In this document: positions 24,961 through 36,076 of the stretch, piece by piece
How the letters are laid out: the number at the start of each line of letters is the position of its first letter
Numbering within the stretch: the first letter of the stretch is position 1
Assembly (NCBI GenBank): GCA_030765065.1
Contig: CM060990.1
Location: 280,887,341 to 280,951,340, forward strand
DNA from: Deroplatys truncata
Taxonomy: Eukaryota > Arthropoda > Insecta > Mantodea > Mantidae
Direction: 5' to 3'
DNA: 64,000 bases
Made by a program: the position numbers and the translations under genes
Notes under the pieces: model-generated
The model's database searches: none
The model's input: only the letters and a program-made list of their open reading frames with translations
Told to the model about the DNA's origin: nothing

Positions 24961-26276
24961 ATCCTCATATCTGGTACTAAGTAAGATGAGCTTGGTGACA
25001 CACCACCAATGATGGTAACATCTGGAATTAATTTCCAAGTTTTTTCTAATATGACGCTTTATTAGTACACTGTTCAACATTACTTTTCCTACCAGCACAA
25101 TTCTGGGTCAATTAACCAGTTACAGCTATTGCAAAGTTAACGCTAATACGTCGACCTTTGCAACTGGCTGGTATCGAAATTTGAAAACATACAGGATGTT
25201 CACCCTTCACTGTTCAAATCAGCTGACAATTCTTTGAGACGAGATGGGTAAATATTTGCTTTACCATTCGGATTGGCTGATAAACAGCATATCTCAAATG
25301 CATTTATATATAATGGCAGCATGTACCAAATTATTCAAAGAGCTAAAAATACAAACATTTTGTCAACATATTTAATATGTCATTGTGTAATCAAATGTTC
25401 ACTCTTCAAGACATCATGGCGTTGAGTGCATCTGGTGCTGGTCCCCTATTTGAATTAATGTTACAATCCTACTGCCAGAATTAGTATACAGAATGTGTAT
25501 AACAGATCATACTGGTCCGTGCAGTATTATGCGCTTTTTGCTAGCTAAATCATTAAATACTGTTTCAATTAACTACTGCCTGCCGTTTAGTTTGACCTAA
25601 ATAAGACATGGGTAAATATTATAGCGCTCCAATTGCGGATTCTTTTTATTTCTAAAGAAACTATCTCGGTAAGTGTTCAGGTGCCCTTCATAGGCGTAGA
25701 CATTCCACAACATTGGGACACCTGTTTTCTTCCACTGCTTTTGCCTATTATGAAAATATGTATGAAATTTGGACGAGCAAGCGTTAGCAATAATGTATAG
25801 TCACGACAAAGTATGTATTCTTTTACCTCGTTGCGAGGTATGCATTTCCGTGTTGTGTTTAGTAACTCCAACTTACGGAATGTCGGCTTTGATGACGCAT
25901 GTATATATGCAGTATTAGTCGGGACTTCTGTCTCTAACCTGTCTAAGGTTTGCCTTATATCCTTCATTAACAGTAACAAAGCTATTGTTATTCAATTATA
26001 TCCTTTCACGTTTATTCTTTCAGATATTCCTTCTCTGCAGATTCAGTGTCGAAATTTTAACCGCACGTTATTACTTCTTAGTCATATCGCGGCGTTCCAG
26101 CTTATGTTCTCGTGTGCCTGGCTAGCCACAGCAGAACACTATTTATTACTTACGCAGATGCAATGCTCATGCAAAGCAATTAACTCAAGCAGTCTAGTCT
26201 TCGATCGAAACTGTTATTTTACCCTCTTATTATGCTTCGGCATACCCTATATATATGTGAGGGTTGGGGCAAAAGT
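24961..26276. other. no gene recognised
   Basis: AT-rich flank of the LTR-X array. A plus-strand frame of 173 codons (25813-26334) runs into the LTR and overlaps a 100-codon minus-strand frame; neither resembles a known family. The last five bases before the LTR are AAAGT. Confidence 0.5.
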
Positions 26277-27331
26277 TGCGGGAGTATTTGTTCATCAATA
26301 TTGCTTATGTAAATATTATTACGTATATTTGTAAAAGTGTTGTTATGTAATTTTTAAGCTCCACGTTGAGGAACGCCACTTTGAGAATGTTATTGAGCCT
26401 CGTTGTATTTGTTGCCAACTTTGAAAAAGTTATTTACCTGGATGCTGGATATGAGATGTGGGAATCCCCGCGATGTGCGTCACTTTAAAATGTATTTACG
26501 TTACGTAGTGAAGATACACCTTGATGTTGTTTGATGCTTGGGACGCCAAACTTTATATTGAAGATGATGCTTGTTTTACGTAATATTATTAAAGTTATTT
26601 GCCTCGGCTGCTTTCAGTCGCACTATAGAAACACAAGTTCTTTTAAGGTTGTGATAAGACAAGAATTAAAATACGTCACAGAATTTACTTTTTAATTTCA
26701 CTTCTTTTTATTTCTCTTTATACTTGCACATTTATAAACACAACATTTATAAAAAGCAAAACTGTGAGCACTATATATATATATATATATATTCTAGCGG
26801 AGAACACAATTTTTACCCTCCGTACTCTACTGCATCTTACCCGCGACTTTCACGTCTGCTTTTTACATCTTGCCCGCGACTGACTAAATCCAACGGTAAA
26901 AATCTTATAGCTTCGGTAATGCCAGTCTCTTATTGGCTAATTCTAGTTCAATAGAATTTAAGTATTCAAACTAAAACCTTTCTTTAATTTGATTGGATAA
27001 TTCCAAACTGTAAGCGAAATTACGTTATTACCGATCTTTTCATAACCAGTATTTTTAAAACTCCAGACACGTTATTGTCACCAAAATTACATTATTACCT
27101 CATTATTAACATCCTAAAGCATATTATTGTCACAGTTTTTGCACTATTAGAGTATATAAGCATTTACTTAATGTTAACAAATACGTTTACAATAAAAATA
27201 AGTATTTACAATTACTTTACATACAATATAAATAATAATTATATACATACTGTTTTTCACGGTGGGCTGTTATTGAATTTATTTATAATAAAACACAAGA
27301 AATATCATTTAGGCATTTAAATACTGCCTCA
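26277..27331 (-). repeat. LTR2 of the LTR-X array (3' LTR of copy C)
   Basis: TGAGGCAGTATTTAAATGCC starts at 27331; the end near 26277 reads AACAAATACTCCCGCA. Its 3' part carries modules like those of LTR3: TTTGGCGTCCCAAGCATC (about 26550), AAGTGACGCACATCGCGGGG (about 26487), TTGGCAACAAATAC (about 26420) and AGTGGCGTTCCTCAACGTGG (about 26380). A (TA)n run of about 11 units sits at 26772-26793. Confidence 0.85.
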
Positions 27332-28646
27332 AATTGCCCTGTTTTAGAAATATTTAAAATTTACTCTTTTTGTTTTGTTCTTTTAAATTTTCAAATATTT
27401 TCTAAAAGTCTCGTGAAAGAAAGAAACATAAATTTTATTTTGCACTTCCTATCTTTCGCTTTCACTTCCTCACTTTTTCTTCAACACTGGTTTTTTTACA
27501 ACACTCGTGTATAGCTGAACACTTCCTATTCACTTGTGTAGCGCTTTCTAGGTTAATGACTTTGTATAAGATTAATGACCTGAGCTGAGTTTGCTCATTC
27601 ACTATCACTTTCACTAGTAAACACTATATATGATTTACATTTGTATATATAGTTATGCAGGTTGTATTTGGTTACCCTTTGTTTACAATTTGTTTCCTAA
27701 ATTTTAATTTATAATATAAATGTAATTGCTACTTAGATTTTCTACTAAAATGGATTTTTAATGCTTCTGTTTCTAAACTTTCTTTTTTTATTTATTACTT
27801 GCTGTATTTAGTACAAAAAATACTATTTACATAGTACTTTACAATTTTAAATTAAATTGCTTTCCCCTTTTATGTTCCAGATACACTAATTTCTTTCTTT
27901 TATTGTGCCTCAGATTGTTTAGTTTTATATGGCTTTAACATTTGTTTGTGGAATTTTCCAATTATTTTGTTTGTGTTATTGTTTCTAAGTTCATATGTAT
28001 CTGTTACAAATACATTTATTACTTCATAAGGACCATGGTAGCTGAAAAATGATATCCAATATTCTTTACAAAGTTTATTTGATAATCTTTTGTTCTTCAC
28101 TAACACTTGATCTCCTAATTTTATTTTCCAAATTCTTCGTTTTCTTTCTTCATGTTTTTGTTTTCTCTTGAGGGCTTTTGCTTGTAATTTTGAAAATGCT
28201 AATTTGAAGATTTCTTCTTTCTCTGCTAATTTAGCTGTTTGGTCTTCTATAACTTTTGGTATATTAGAGCTCAATGTGTTGTACAATTTTCCATGGTGAA
28301 GTTCAATTGGTTTAAATCCTGTAACTGCATTTATGGATTGATTTAATAGATTTTGGGTAATACTGATGTATGAGTACCAACTGCTCTGTTTGTTATGACA
28401 TACTACACATAGATAATTTGCAATTTCTTTAATTTCTCATTCTGGATGGGCGTTTGGTCTGTATCTTGATGAAAAATACTGTTTGACTCCTAAATCTTTA
28501 ATTGCATTCATAAATTTAGAACTAGTAAACGCTGATGCATTATCACAAAGTATGGCCCCAACTATTCCTGCCTCTGGGAAATATGATTTTGTTAGCTTGT
28601 TTAAGCATGCTATGCTAGTTGCATTCTTGAGTACATAAATTCTAAC
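27332..28646 (-). pseudogene. pol: integrase, remaining part, of LTR-X copy C
   Basis: Continues the pol frame that stops at 28647. Visible pieces: ILCDNASAFTSSKFMNAIK (about 28565-28510, containing the second catalytic Asp), YFSSRYRPNAHPE followed by a stop and EIKEIANYL (about 28490-28410, the region of the catalytic Glu), then an open 128-codon frame (28286-27900). That frame is rich in Lys and Arg and holds LGDQVLVKNKRLSNK and a small beta-barrel-like segment (GPYEVINVFVTDTYELR), as expected of an integrase C-terminal domain. It ends KPYKTKQSEAQ at 27900. The rest to the LTR is 3' non-coding. Two stops make it inactive. Confidence 0.85.
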
Positions 28647-29726
28647 CTATTTACTAAATACGTCATAGCATACAAATAAAAATTTGTATCCAAATGTACT
28701 TGCTGGCATCGGACCATGTAAATCTAAACTCAATAAACATCTCGGTTTATCTCTAAGTATTGAATTCCACCTCTTTATTTCTTTTCCATGTTTCTTGTAA
28801 AGTGCTCCATCTTTAACAGCGATTGTATTCTTCTGTGCCTCTTCTATCGTTGGAGCTTTTTCTTTTAAACCTACTAGTTTAATATCTTTGTCTTGCTCTT
28901 CTTTAATATTCTTGAATTGATTCTTCAATTCTTTCCTCATTGGAATGTGAATTGTAAGCACTTTAATTTCGTATTGTTGTCTTGAACAACTTTCAGGAAA
29001 TTGTTTGTTGTGATTGATCCTTGAAATTAAATCACTAAATGTATTTTGTTTTCCTGGAATATGTACAATTTCAACATCAACATCCATTATAGCAAGAATC
29101 ATTCTAGCTAACTTGCCACTATATAACTTACATTTCTGAATGAAAGTTAAGCTAATATGATCTGTATATATTTTCACTTTCTTCTGAAATATATATGTTT
29201 TAAATTTTAGTAGTGAAAAATATAATGCTCCAATTTCTAACATTGTTACTGATCCATTCCTTTCAATATTGGTAAGGCCACGTGATGCAGTACTAATAAC
29301 ATGAAATGTGTTGTCATGTTCTCTTTGTCCAAGTATTCCTGCATATCCCTGACAAGATGCACCCACGTACAACTCGTAATCTAACTCATCTCTTGGACGT
29401 TCCAATAATGTTGCATTTGCAAACAGCTGTCGGATATTTTCAAAACATTCTTGTAGCTCTGCTGTCCATTTCCATTTATTTGTCTTCTTCAGCAGATGTC
29501 TTAAAGGTTCTACTTCTAAAGCATATCTTGGTAAGAATTTACTTTCATAATTCCAAATTCCAAATAAACGTCTTAGCTGTCGAATATTCTTAGGTGGTGG
29601 TATTCTTAATATGGCTTCTATTCTTTCTTCATCTGGTCGAATGACTACTTCCTTTATCACATAATCTAAAAATTTGATTTCAGGTACACAAACGTTTGAC
29701 TTTTTGATGTTTACTGTCATGTTCAT
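28647..29726 (-). CDS. pol: RT thumb, RNase H and start of integrase, LTR-X copy C
   Basis: An open frame of 359 codons. Residues 1-90 are the RT thumb and connection (FLDYVIKEVVIRPDEERIEA; IRQLRRLFGIWNYESKFLPR). Residues 110-240 are RNase H (YELYVGASCQGYAGILGQRE, with the usual first Asp in the DASxxG position replaced by Gly; MLEIGALYFSLLKFKTYIF; IYTDHISLTF). Next comes HIPGKQNTFSDLISR, the standard end of RNase H. The last 30 residues open the integrase core (LLSLDLHGPMPASTFGYKFL). The family is Ty3/gypsy. The frame is closed by a stop at 28647. RT palm residues with the catalytic YTDD are in the preceding piece. Confidence 0.9.
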   Translation of the reverse strand: MNMTVNIKKSNVCVPEIKFLDYVIKEVVIRPDEERIEAILRIPPPKNIRQLRRLFGIWNYESKFLPRYALEVEPLRHLLKKTNKWKWTAELQECFENIRQLFANATLLERPRDELDYELYVGASCQGYAGILGQREHDNTFHVISTASRGLTNIERNGSVTMLEIGALYFSLLKFKTYIFQKKVKIYTDHISLTFIQKCKLYSGKLARMILAIMDVDVEIVHIPGKQNTFSDLISRINHNKQFPESCSRQQYEIKVLTIHIPMRKELKNQFKNIKEEQDKDIKLVGLKEKAPTIEEAQKNTIAVKDGALYKKHGKEIKRWNSILRDKPRCLLSLDLHGPMPASTFGYKFLFVCYDVFSK

Positions 29727-29937
29727 GTAATTGGTTAAACATATAACTTACATTTTCTAAATGTTCCTCAAAGGTTTGACTTATAATTAGGAAGTCATCA
29801 GTGTATCTAATTAAGAAATCATCTGCGGTGTTACCAAAGATACTATATATTGCTCTTAGGAATCCACTAGCACTATTCTTCAATCCATATGGATTTACAT
29901 AATACCTATACTGTAATCCACAAACTTGAAAAGCTGT
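29680..29937 (-). pseudogene. pol: RT palm with catalytic YTDD, LTR-X copy C
   Basis: Just left of the hAT insertion the minus strand reads VNPYGLKNSASGFLRAI and then LIRYTDDFLIISQTFEEHL. These are RT blocks with the catalytic aspartates in the YTDD box (about 29810). The frame runs on to 29680, then shifts into the thumb frame. The open frame listed here would begin within the transposon; only the part up to 29937 belongs to the element. Confidence 0.85.
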
Positions 29938-29945
29938 GTAATCAC

Positions 29946-32628
29946 TAGAGCTCGGATTTTTGCATATTTGCATGTTTTATTCCTTGATAGACGTATGCAA
30001 GTGAGTAATAAATTTATTCCATATTGTAAGGAGCTTATCACGGAAGTTTTATAGTGCATATAAATGCATATTTAAGGGGTTAGTGCATATTTAACTAATT
30101 TCTGCATATTTTTGCATATATTTTACTTTTTCAGCAATTATTCATGAAATACGAATTTGTGTTTCTCTTTTGTTGTTCTCTTTGTGTAGAACTGTTAAGC
30201 TATCATGTTTCTAAATGCATTACAGGTCGCCGAAAATGAGAACTTAGCTATCAACAACCAGCGCTTCCTGACATAAAAATGTGCCGTCAACAGATAAACT
30301 AGATAGCGTTCAACAATCATGTGACAAATCTGTAAAGTTCGGTGAGGCCATTGTTACTAGATACGGTTTGTATTAATGTTACACAAACGAAGCCGCCTGA
30401 CCAACGATAACATTTCCAAGAAATAAAAGGTGCCGTTTTCAGTCACTCTAAACTTGTAACTAGTGTGTATTCTGAACTGTGTAAGCAGTAGGAAACGGAA
30501 TATTACAATGCCTAAGGAGAAAAACAGTAAAGCTTACTTGCTTCGAAACTGGATTGATGGAAATCCTACTCTAACAACAGATGGAAATATAGTATTGTGT
30601 CAAGTGTGTGAAAAACATGTAAGTTTTATTGTTGTATTTTCAGAATATTTTAAAAATCAACGTGATTTTGTTACTGAGTGTTGGTTTTATTTAACTAAAA
30701 TAACCTCATACTATTTTTATACAATTGTTATAGGTATCCTGCGACAAAAAATTCCAGATTATGCAACATCTATAAACAGCTACTCCTATGCTATCAATAA
30801 AAATGTCTCCAAGATCCAAACAACCTTACCAGCAGCATTTTCTGCAAGCAGAAGTGGAAACGATGTCAGTAATAATTTTTCGAAAGATATCTGCAAAGCA
30901 TTAGTTTCAGCCAACATTCCTTTGAATAAGTTAAATAATATGGAATTTCGAAATTTCCTGAAAAAATATTCCGGACGAAAAGTTCCTGACAAATAAACAA
31001 TAAGGAAAAACTGCCTTGGCAAAGTTTATGAAGAGGTAAGTTTAAAAATTTATTAAACAAAGTTAGTTTGTGTATAACTACCCCAACACCCTCCCCAATA
31101 TTTTGTGCTTTATAAAAATTTGTCGTTTATTTAAAACTTTTAAATGCATTATAGACAAATATTTTCAAATGGAAACAAAATTACGTATGTCCCGTAGTGT
31201 CACGGAGTTTTGATTTCTTTAGTTGTTTATCAAGAAACACTTTTTTAATATATTTTTAAACTTGTTTCCCCTAAAACTGATCCTCCAAATTACCGCCTTT
31301 ATCTTTACTAATTTTCAACATAATAATTATTTTTTCAGGTAATACAAGAAATAAGAGACGATATCAGCGACTCAAACGTGTGGTTATCTGTAGACGAAAC
31401 AACCGACTCTTGTGGGAGATTTACTGCCAATGTCGTCGGAAAAATGACTGAATCTGAACCAGGAACGCCACATCTCATTGTCTCCAGGGTACTGGAAGTA
31501 ACAAACCATTCAACGATTGCTAGAGTTGTTCGTGATGCATTACGTGTTTTGTGGCCTGCTAAAGAAAATGAGGAAAAACTCTTCGTGATAGTTACAGATT
31601 CAGCAGCATACATGCTTAAGGCACTTAAAGCTTTGCAGGTATATTATCCTAAGGCAGTTCATATGATTTGTTTAGCACTTGTTCTCCACCGGTTAGCGGA
31701 GGAAATTCTAGCGAATTTTCCAGAAGTAAATGCCTTAATTACCTCTGTGAAAAAAGTGTTTGTGAAGGCACCATCAAGAGTGAAATTATTTACTGATATG
31801 ATACAAGATACTGGTTTACCCCCAGAGCCTATCCTCGCGAGATGGGGAACATGGATTGAAGCAGCTCTATATTACAGTGATCATCTGGAAGACGTGAACA
31901 AGGTGCTCGATGTGATGGACAAAAATGAAGCTGCAAGTATCCCTGCTGCCATGAGTGCTTGCAATGAGAAGGGTCTCCAGAGTAAATTAGTGTTTATTAA
32001 GACCTACTTTAGTAAAATACCAGCCGCAATCAAACATTTGGAAAAAAGGAATGTCTTTATCTTCTGCCCTGCAAGTATACGAAACAGCTGTCGCCGAAGA
32101 TATACCTGGAGAAATAGGAAACTGTCTTCGTAACAAAATTGAGAAAATTGAAGCAAGAAATCCAGGTTTAATGTTTCTTCGGGATGTGAATAAGGTGCTA
32201 CAAGGAGAATGTGAAAAAGAACTTAATGCTTATTCTGTAAGTGACATAGCCTCTTTCCGACACTGTCCTGTGGCTTCGTGTGAAGTAGAGAGATCTTTCT
32301 CTTCATATAAAAACATTTTAAGCGTCAGAAGAAAGTCGTTTCTTCCTGAAAACTGTGAAAAATGTTTAATTGTTTATTGCAATAAAACGACTAATGGTAT
32401 ACTAGACTGAAAGAAAGACTAACAAATATTAATTTTGTTAATGTCCCTGTTTAAGACTGAATTTACAATCTGATTACTTCATCAAGATTAATAAATGTGA
32501 GAAAGTTAAAATAATATGCTTTATTTTAAGTGCATATTTTAAAGCTTTTAGAGCATATTTTACAGATTTTTAGTGCATAGATGCATGCATATATTCATAC
32601 TTTATACTGCATATAAATCCGAGCTCTA
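29946..32628 (+). mobile_element. hAT DNA transposon nested in the RT of LTR-X copy C
   Basis: Terminal inverted repeats TAGAGCTCGGATTT are identical over 14 bases at 29946-29959 and 32615-32628. They are bracketed by 8-base duplications GTAATCAC (29938-29945) and GTAATTAC (32629-32636), one mismatch apart; 8 bases is the hAT signature. Both ends hold clusters of GCATAT motifs (29960-30123 and 32529-32613), the sort of subterminal repeats that hAT transposases bind. It carries a transposase gene on the plus strand. Length is 2683 bases. The insertion splits the RT between blocks DLTASFRQVE and YTDD. Confidence 0.95.
30508..32410 (+). pseudogene. hAT transposase with BED-type finger and two introns
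   Basis: Exon 1 starts at ATG 30508 (MPKEKNSKAYLLRNW) and holds CQVCEKH of a BED-like zinc finger. A GT-AG intron (30619-30733) leads to VSCDKKFQIMQHL, which completes the finger in a CGGBP1-like style. After a stop and frame change, DICKALVSANIPLNKLNN and LKKYSGRKVPDK follow. A second GT-AG intron runs 31036-31338. Exon 3 has the catalytic SVDETTDSCG near 31385, DSAAYMLKALKAL, the RWGTWIEAALYYSDHLEDV block, and, after one frameshift near 32050, the C-terminal dimerisation segment CPVASCEVERSFSSYKNIL (about 32265-32320). The frame ends at 32410. At least three lesions make it inactive. The stops at the exon 1/2 region could be partly splice-related, but the frameshift near 32050 is clear. Confidence 0.9.
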
Positions 32629-32636
32629 GTAATTAC

Positions 32637-33836
32637 ATACCTTAGGATCTAGCTCAACTTGCCGAAATGAAGCTGTAAGATCTATGGAAGAGATATATTT
32701 GCCACGTGATAATTTGCAATGGTTTGTTCTATACTTTCATTTTGAAAGTGATCTGGTAGCATGAATTTGTTTAAAGTTATTCTTAAACTATTGTCTTTCT
32801 TTACTGTCCAACAAACTCTATTTATATATTGTGAATTGCTAAGTTCTATGATGTTGTTTTCTAACATACTAGCTATTAACTGTTTAGCTTCGTTTCTTAA
32901 ATTCCTTGGTAGATTATTATACTTTCTCCGAAATGCTGGTACATATTCTACTGTGAATGTGTGAACATATGATGTACACCATCCTGGAATTTCACTGAAA
33001 ACATGTTTATTGTCTTCTAACACCTTCTCCATTATTAACTTTTCATTGTCTGTCAGTATTGGATTTGTCATCGGTGTGTCTGTATGTATCTTCTTGTCTT
33101 CAATCTCTGTTACGTAATTATGTTCTACCTGCTCTAAAATATTTTCTTCTACATTAGATTTCTTTACATGAGGGTTCCATTTAGTAAGGTCAGTGTTTTG
33201 TTCTTGGAAGTTAAGGATCAATAACCTTTCTTTGTTTTCCCTGCTCGCTTGGATATTAATTATCTGTATAAAGCACTCTTCTTCATATACTGCATTTTCT
33301 CGCTTCATTCTTTGTACTTTACATACTTTATCTTTAATAAATGGCACAAATATCTTCTTTTCTTCTTTATTTAATATACGTATGTCCATTTTAAAATCAA
33401 CTATTGCAGAGAATTCTATTAAAACATCACACCCAATTATAACTTCGCATATCAAGTTTGGAACAATTAAAAACATAACCTCCAATGTAATATCTGCTAT
33501 CTGTACAGGTATCAATGCTTGTGATTTGACGGTTTGTGTTATTGTACCTATAGCTACCCTACATATTAAGTTGCTGATTGGTGCAATCATGAGTTGTATT
33601 CCTTCATTTAGCAATTGTTCAAAAAGTTTCTTCGAGCAGATAGAGCTTGATGATCCTGAATCTACTGCAACATTTACTTCTTTTCCTGCTATTATAGCTT
33701 GTATGTACGGTGAATCATATTTATTTTCACAATTCCCGGTGTTTGTGCTTAAACGATAACAATCAAAGTGTGTAGATATTTTACTTTTGCCACTAAGAGC
33801 AGAAGGTACTGTATTACCAGAATCTACGTCAGGCAA
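32637..33836 (-). pseudogene. pol: protease and first half of RT, LTR-X copy C
   Basis: An open frame of 384 codons (33836-32682). Residues 45-150 form a retropepsin-like protease with VDSGSSSSIC (Asp59) as active site and IIGCDVLIEF as the second conserved block. After a linker with many charged residues, RT begins at about residue 265: WCTSYVHTFTVEYVPAFRRK, ELSNSQYINRVCWTVKKDNS, and the fingers/palm transition. A frameshift near 32690 moves the frame to SSIDLTASFRQVELDPKV, which contains the first catalytic Asp (about 32680-32640). Directly after it the hAT element begins. The start is not certain; protease could be fused to the upstream Gly/Arg-rich Gag part in the living element. Confidence 0.9.
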
Positions 33837-33844
33837 TACACAAT

Positions 33845-34255
33845 TTAGTTTTCCTGGTAAGTATCCTCAGTATTTACCGGATTGCCATTTTGTCCCGCAG
33901 TTACAATTATTTCATCATCAATATTTGAGTACGAGCCACGCCCTCTAGCTCTCGTTCTTCCTCTGAAATTGCTACGTCCTCCGCGTGTATATTCTTCACG
34001 ATGATCGTTGCTCGTCTGATTATAGTTATGGAAGTTTCCCCTGTTTTGCATATTTCCTCTATGCTGGAATCTGTTATTACCCCTCGGTGAAGTAGAATTT
34101 TGCTGATTCGTTCTCTCAGTTCTAACATAATTTATGTGTTCCTGTCTCCCTTGTTGTCTTGAATCTCTGATCTGTGTGTTGTAGTTAAATCTATTCTGAC
34201 CCTGAAATTCATTATTTCTTCTGTTTACATTTTGGTAGCGTGTATTGTATGGCAT
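33845..34255 (-). CDS. gag: Gly/Arg-rich nucleocapsid-like part of Gag, LTR-X copy C
   Basis: An open frame of 136 codons, very rich in Asn, Arg, Gln and Gly (NRFQHRGNMQNRGNFHNYNQ; GGRSNFRGRTRARGRGSY). It lies exactly where the nucleocapsid should be, between capsid and protease. I see no CCHC zinc knuckle in any frame here; RGG-type boxes probably bind the RNA instead, as in some other retroelement and viral nucleocapsids. It ends in an acidic segment (DDEIIVTAG) just before the protease frame. Frame breaks separate it from both neighbours. Confidence 0.75.
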   Translation of the reverse strand: MPYNTRYQNVNRRNNEFQGQNRFNYNTQIRDSRQQGRQEHINYVRTERTNQQNSTSPRGNNRFQHRGNMQNRGNFHNYNQTSNDHREEYTRGGRSNFRGRTRARGRGSYSNIDDEIIVTAGQNGNPVNTEDTYQEN

Positions 34256-34288
34256 ATCATTGCGTCTTTCTCGCCTGATTTGTCTATC

Positions 34289-34854
34289 TCACCTATGTGG
34301 GCTCCTCATTTCATTACCACAAACTTCCTGTTGTTCTAGTGATGATATAAGTTCTGTCATCTCGTAGATTGTTTTGGGTCTAGCAATGAGGATGTAGTGT
34401 TGTATGTGTAGAGGATAGTGTCTAGTAATTAAATTACTGAAATCCTCCTCATGCATGGCTGGAGTTAAATATCTGATATATCCTACATATTTAATCAGAT
34501 AATCCGTCATTGACAAATTGTCGTCCCTATTGTACTGTGAGTAGCTTAAGCTCGCCCTAGCCTTATGTTTACAGCGGTATTCCAAAATTTATTTATGAAT
34601 AAAATTCTGAATGTTTCAAAATTCATTTCACTATCCGCAACCATATGTAACCATTCTGGTGTTTTGTTGTCTAGGCATTTTCTAACTAGGATCATTTTTA
34701 ATGCTTCTGGCACATTTTTCAATTTAAAATACTCTATGAGATCATTAATAAACTGCACTGGACTTGAGGAAGCATTAAAATTGGGTAATGGTAACTCATT
34801 AAGCAGACTGATAGTTTGATGCCTGGTTTGGTACATGCAAATGTGTGACGTCAA
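34289..34854 (-). pseudogene. gag: Gag capsid, LTR-X copy C
   Basis: Two overlapping frames (34854-34546 and 34585-34289) shifted against each other. The first reads PVQFINDLIEYFKLKNVPEA and then LVRKCLDNKTPEWLHMV and FETFRILFINKFW, a typical Ty3/gypsy capsid N-terminal half. The second has DNLSMTDYLIKYVGYIRYL and then EEDFSNLITRHYPLHIQHYI and TIYEMTELISSLEQQE, the C-terminal half. One frameshift near 34570 breaks it. It follows the coiled-coil ORF after another frame change. Confidence 0.85.
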
Positions 34855-36076
34855 TGTTGCGTGTTTGAGAAACTGATGTTATTGAAAAAGCATTAACGTC
34901 TCTTGTGTTGTTTGTTAACAATGGTGATATACTTCTCTCTGTACTTGTATTATTTACATGCATTTGGTTAGCATTTACAGAACTACTTGTACTAGCATTT
35001 ACCCTTGGTACATTTGTACTTGGATTTTCAAAGCTATTTCTAAGCTTATCAATTTCCTTACTACTTTCTTGTACTTTATCTTTTATTTCGTCTATCATTA
35101 ACCTTACTTCTCCTTGCCCTGTACTTGCTTCTTTAACTGCAGCTGCATTTCTTTTACCATTTCATGCATTTTACTAATTTCCCCAGTTAATCTATCTGTA
35201 CTTCTAGGTCTGCATTAGTATTTTCTACCATTGTTTTCAATGCTTCACCTTATTTATCTAATTTATAACAAATACTCTGATTAGTATCAGCGAGTTTTAA
35301 CTCCATTTCAGTTACATTTTTGTCAATATGACTTGACAATTTCTGTTCTAGCTCTTTACAACGTTTGTTTACTTTTATATCTATGTGTTTCTGAAATGCT
35401 TTGGAAGATTGTTCTAGCTTTATTTCTAACCTCCTGCTTTCAGCTTTACATTCTTTCATACTGTTTTCTATTTGTCTAGCTAGGTCAATTTTAATACTAG
35501 ATAACTCTGTATTAGTTTCAGTTAACTTACTATTAATTTCAATTATCTTATTACATAACTCTACTCTTAGCTCTGTATTACTTTCAGTTATTTTATTACT
35601 TAAGTCTGCACTAGTTTTAGTTATCTTTTTATTAGTTTCTTTTAATTCTCCTCTCTTTTCTTCTATCTGTTTACTGTGTTCTCTACTATTTAATTTTATC
35701 ACTTCTACTAACTTATCATTATTTTCAGTCATTGCTTTTAAAAGCCTCATAATATTTTGTTGTGATAAGTTTTCTTGCATATTTTGGCTAGATGTGTGAG
35801 GAATAGCATCTGTTTGTTTTGTTTCTTGCACTGACATTTGTAAAGGTGATTGACCTTGTGTAAAACTGCTATCTGATTGACTTTGCATACTATTGCTATG
35901 TTTTCAACATCTACTTCTGAATTTTCAGATAACTTTTCATCCATTTCTACATTACAATTTGTAATAGCTGACCTAACTTCAACTACCTCCATACTTTCTT
36001 TGTTTATATTTTCCATTTCATTGTATCTATTTACTTTTGAATTATTCAGTTTAAGTTTTCCCCTTCTCAACAGCAT
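34800..36076 (-). pseudogene. coiled-coil ORF of LTR-X copy C
   Basis: Three pieces: 36076-35747 (MLLRRGKLKLNNSKVNRYNE and the acidic SENSEVDVE stretch), 35888-35250 (long heptad coiled coil, KITETSADLSNKITESNTEL type) and 35098-34799 (Thr/Asn-rich segment, NVPRVNASTSSSVNANQMHV). It corresponds to residues 1 to about 390 of the 475-codon ORFs in D and E. After it, copy C enters the Gag capsid frame, whereas D and E jump to the basic tail. This places the coiled coil as a leader, or an N-terminal part, of Gag in the autonomous element. Frameshifts near 35880 and 35240-35100 inactivate it. Confidence 0.8.

Noticed and set aside
26255..26276. GGTTGGGGCAAAAGTTGCGG resembles a mariner-type terminal repeat next to LTR2.
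   Set aside because: No partner repeat, TA duplication or transposase is found nearby, and the last bases belong to the LTR end shared with LTR3.
25813..26334. 173-codon plus-strand frame.
   Set aside because: It runs into the LTR, overlaps an antisense frame of 100 codons, has composition typical of AT-rich noise and shows no family resemblance.
32761..33759. Plus-strand frames of 67 and 188 codons.
   Set aside because: Antisense shadows of the protease-RT frame of LTR-X copy C.
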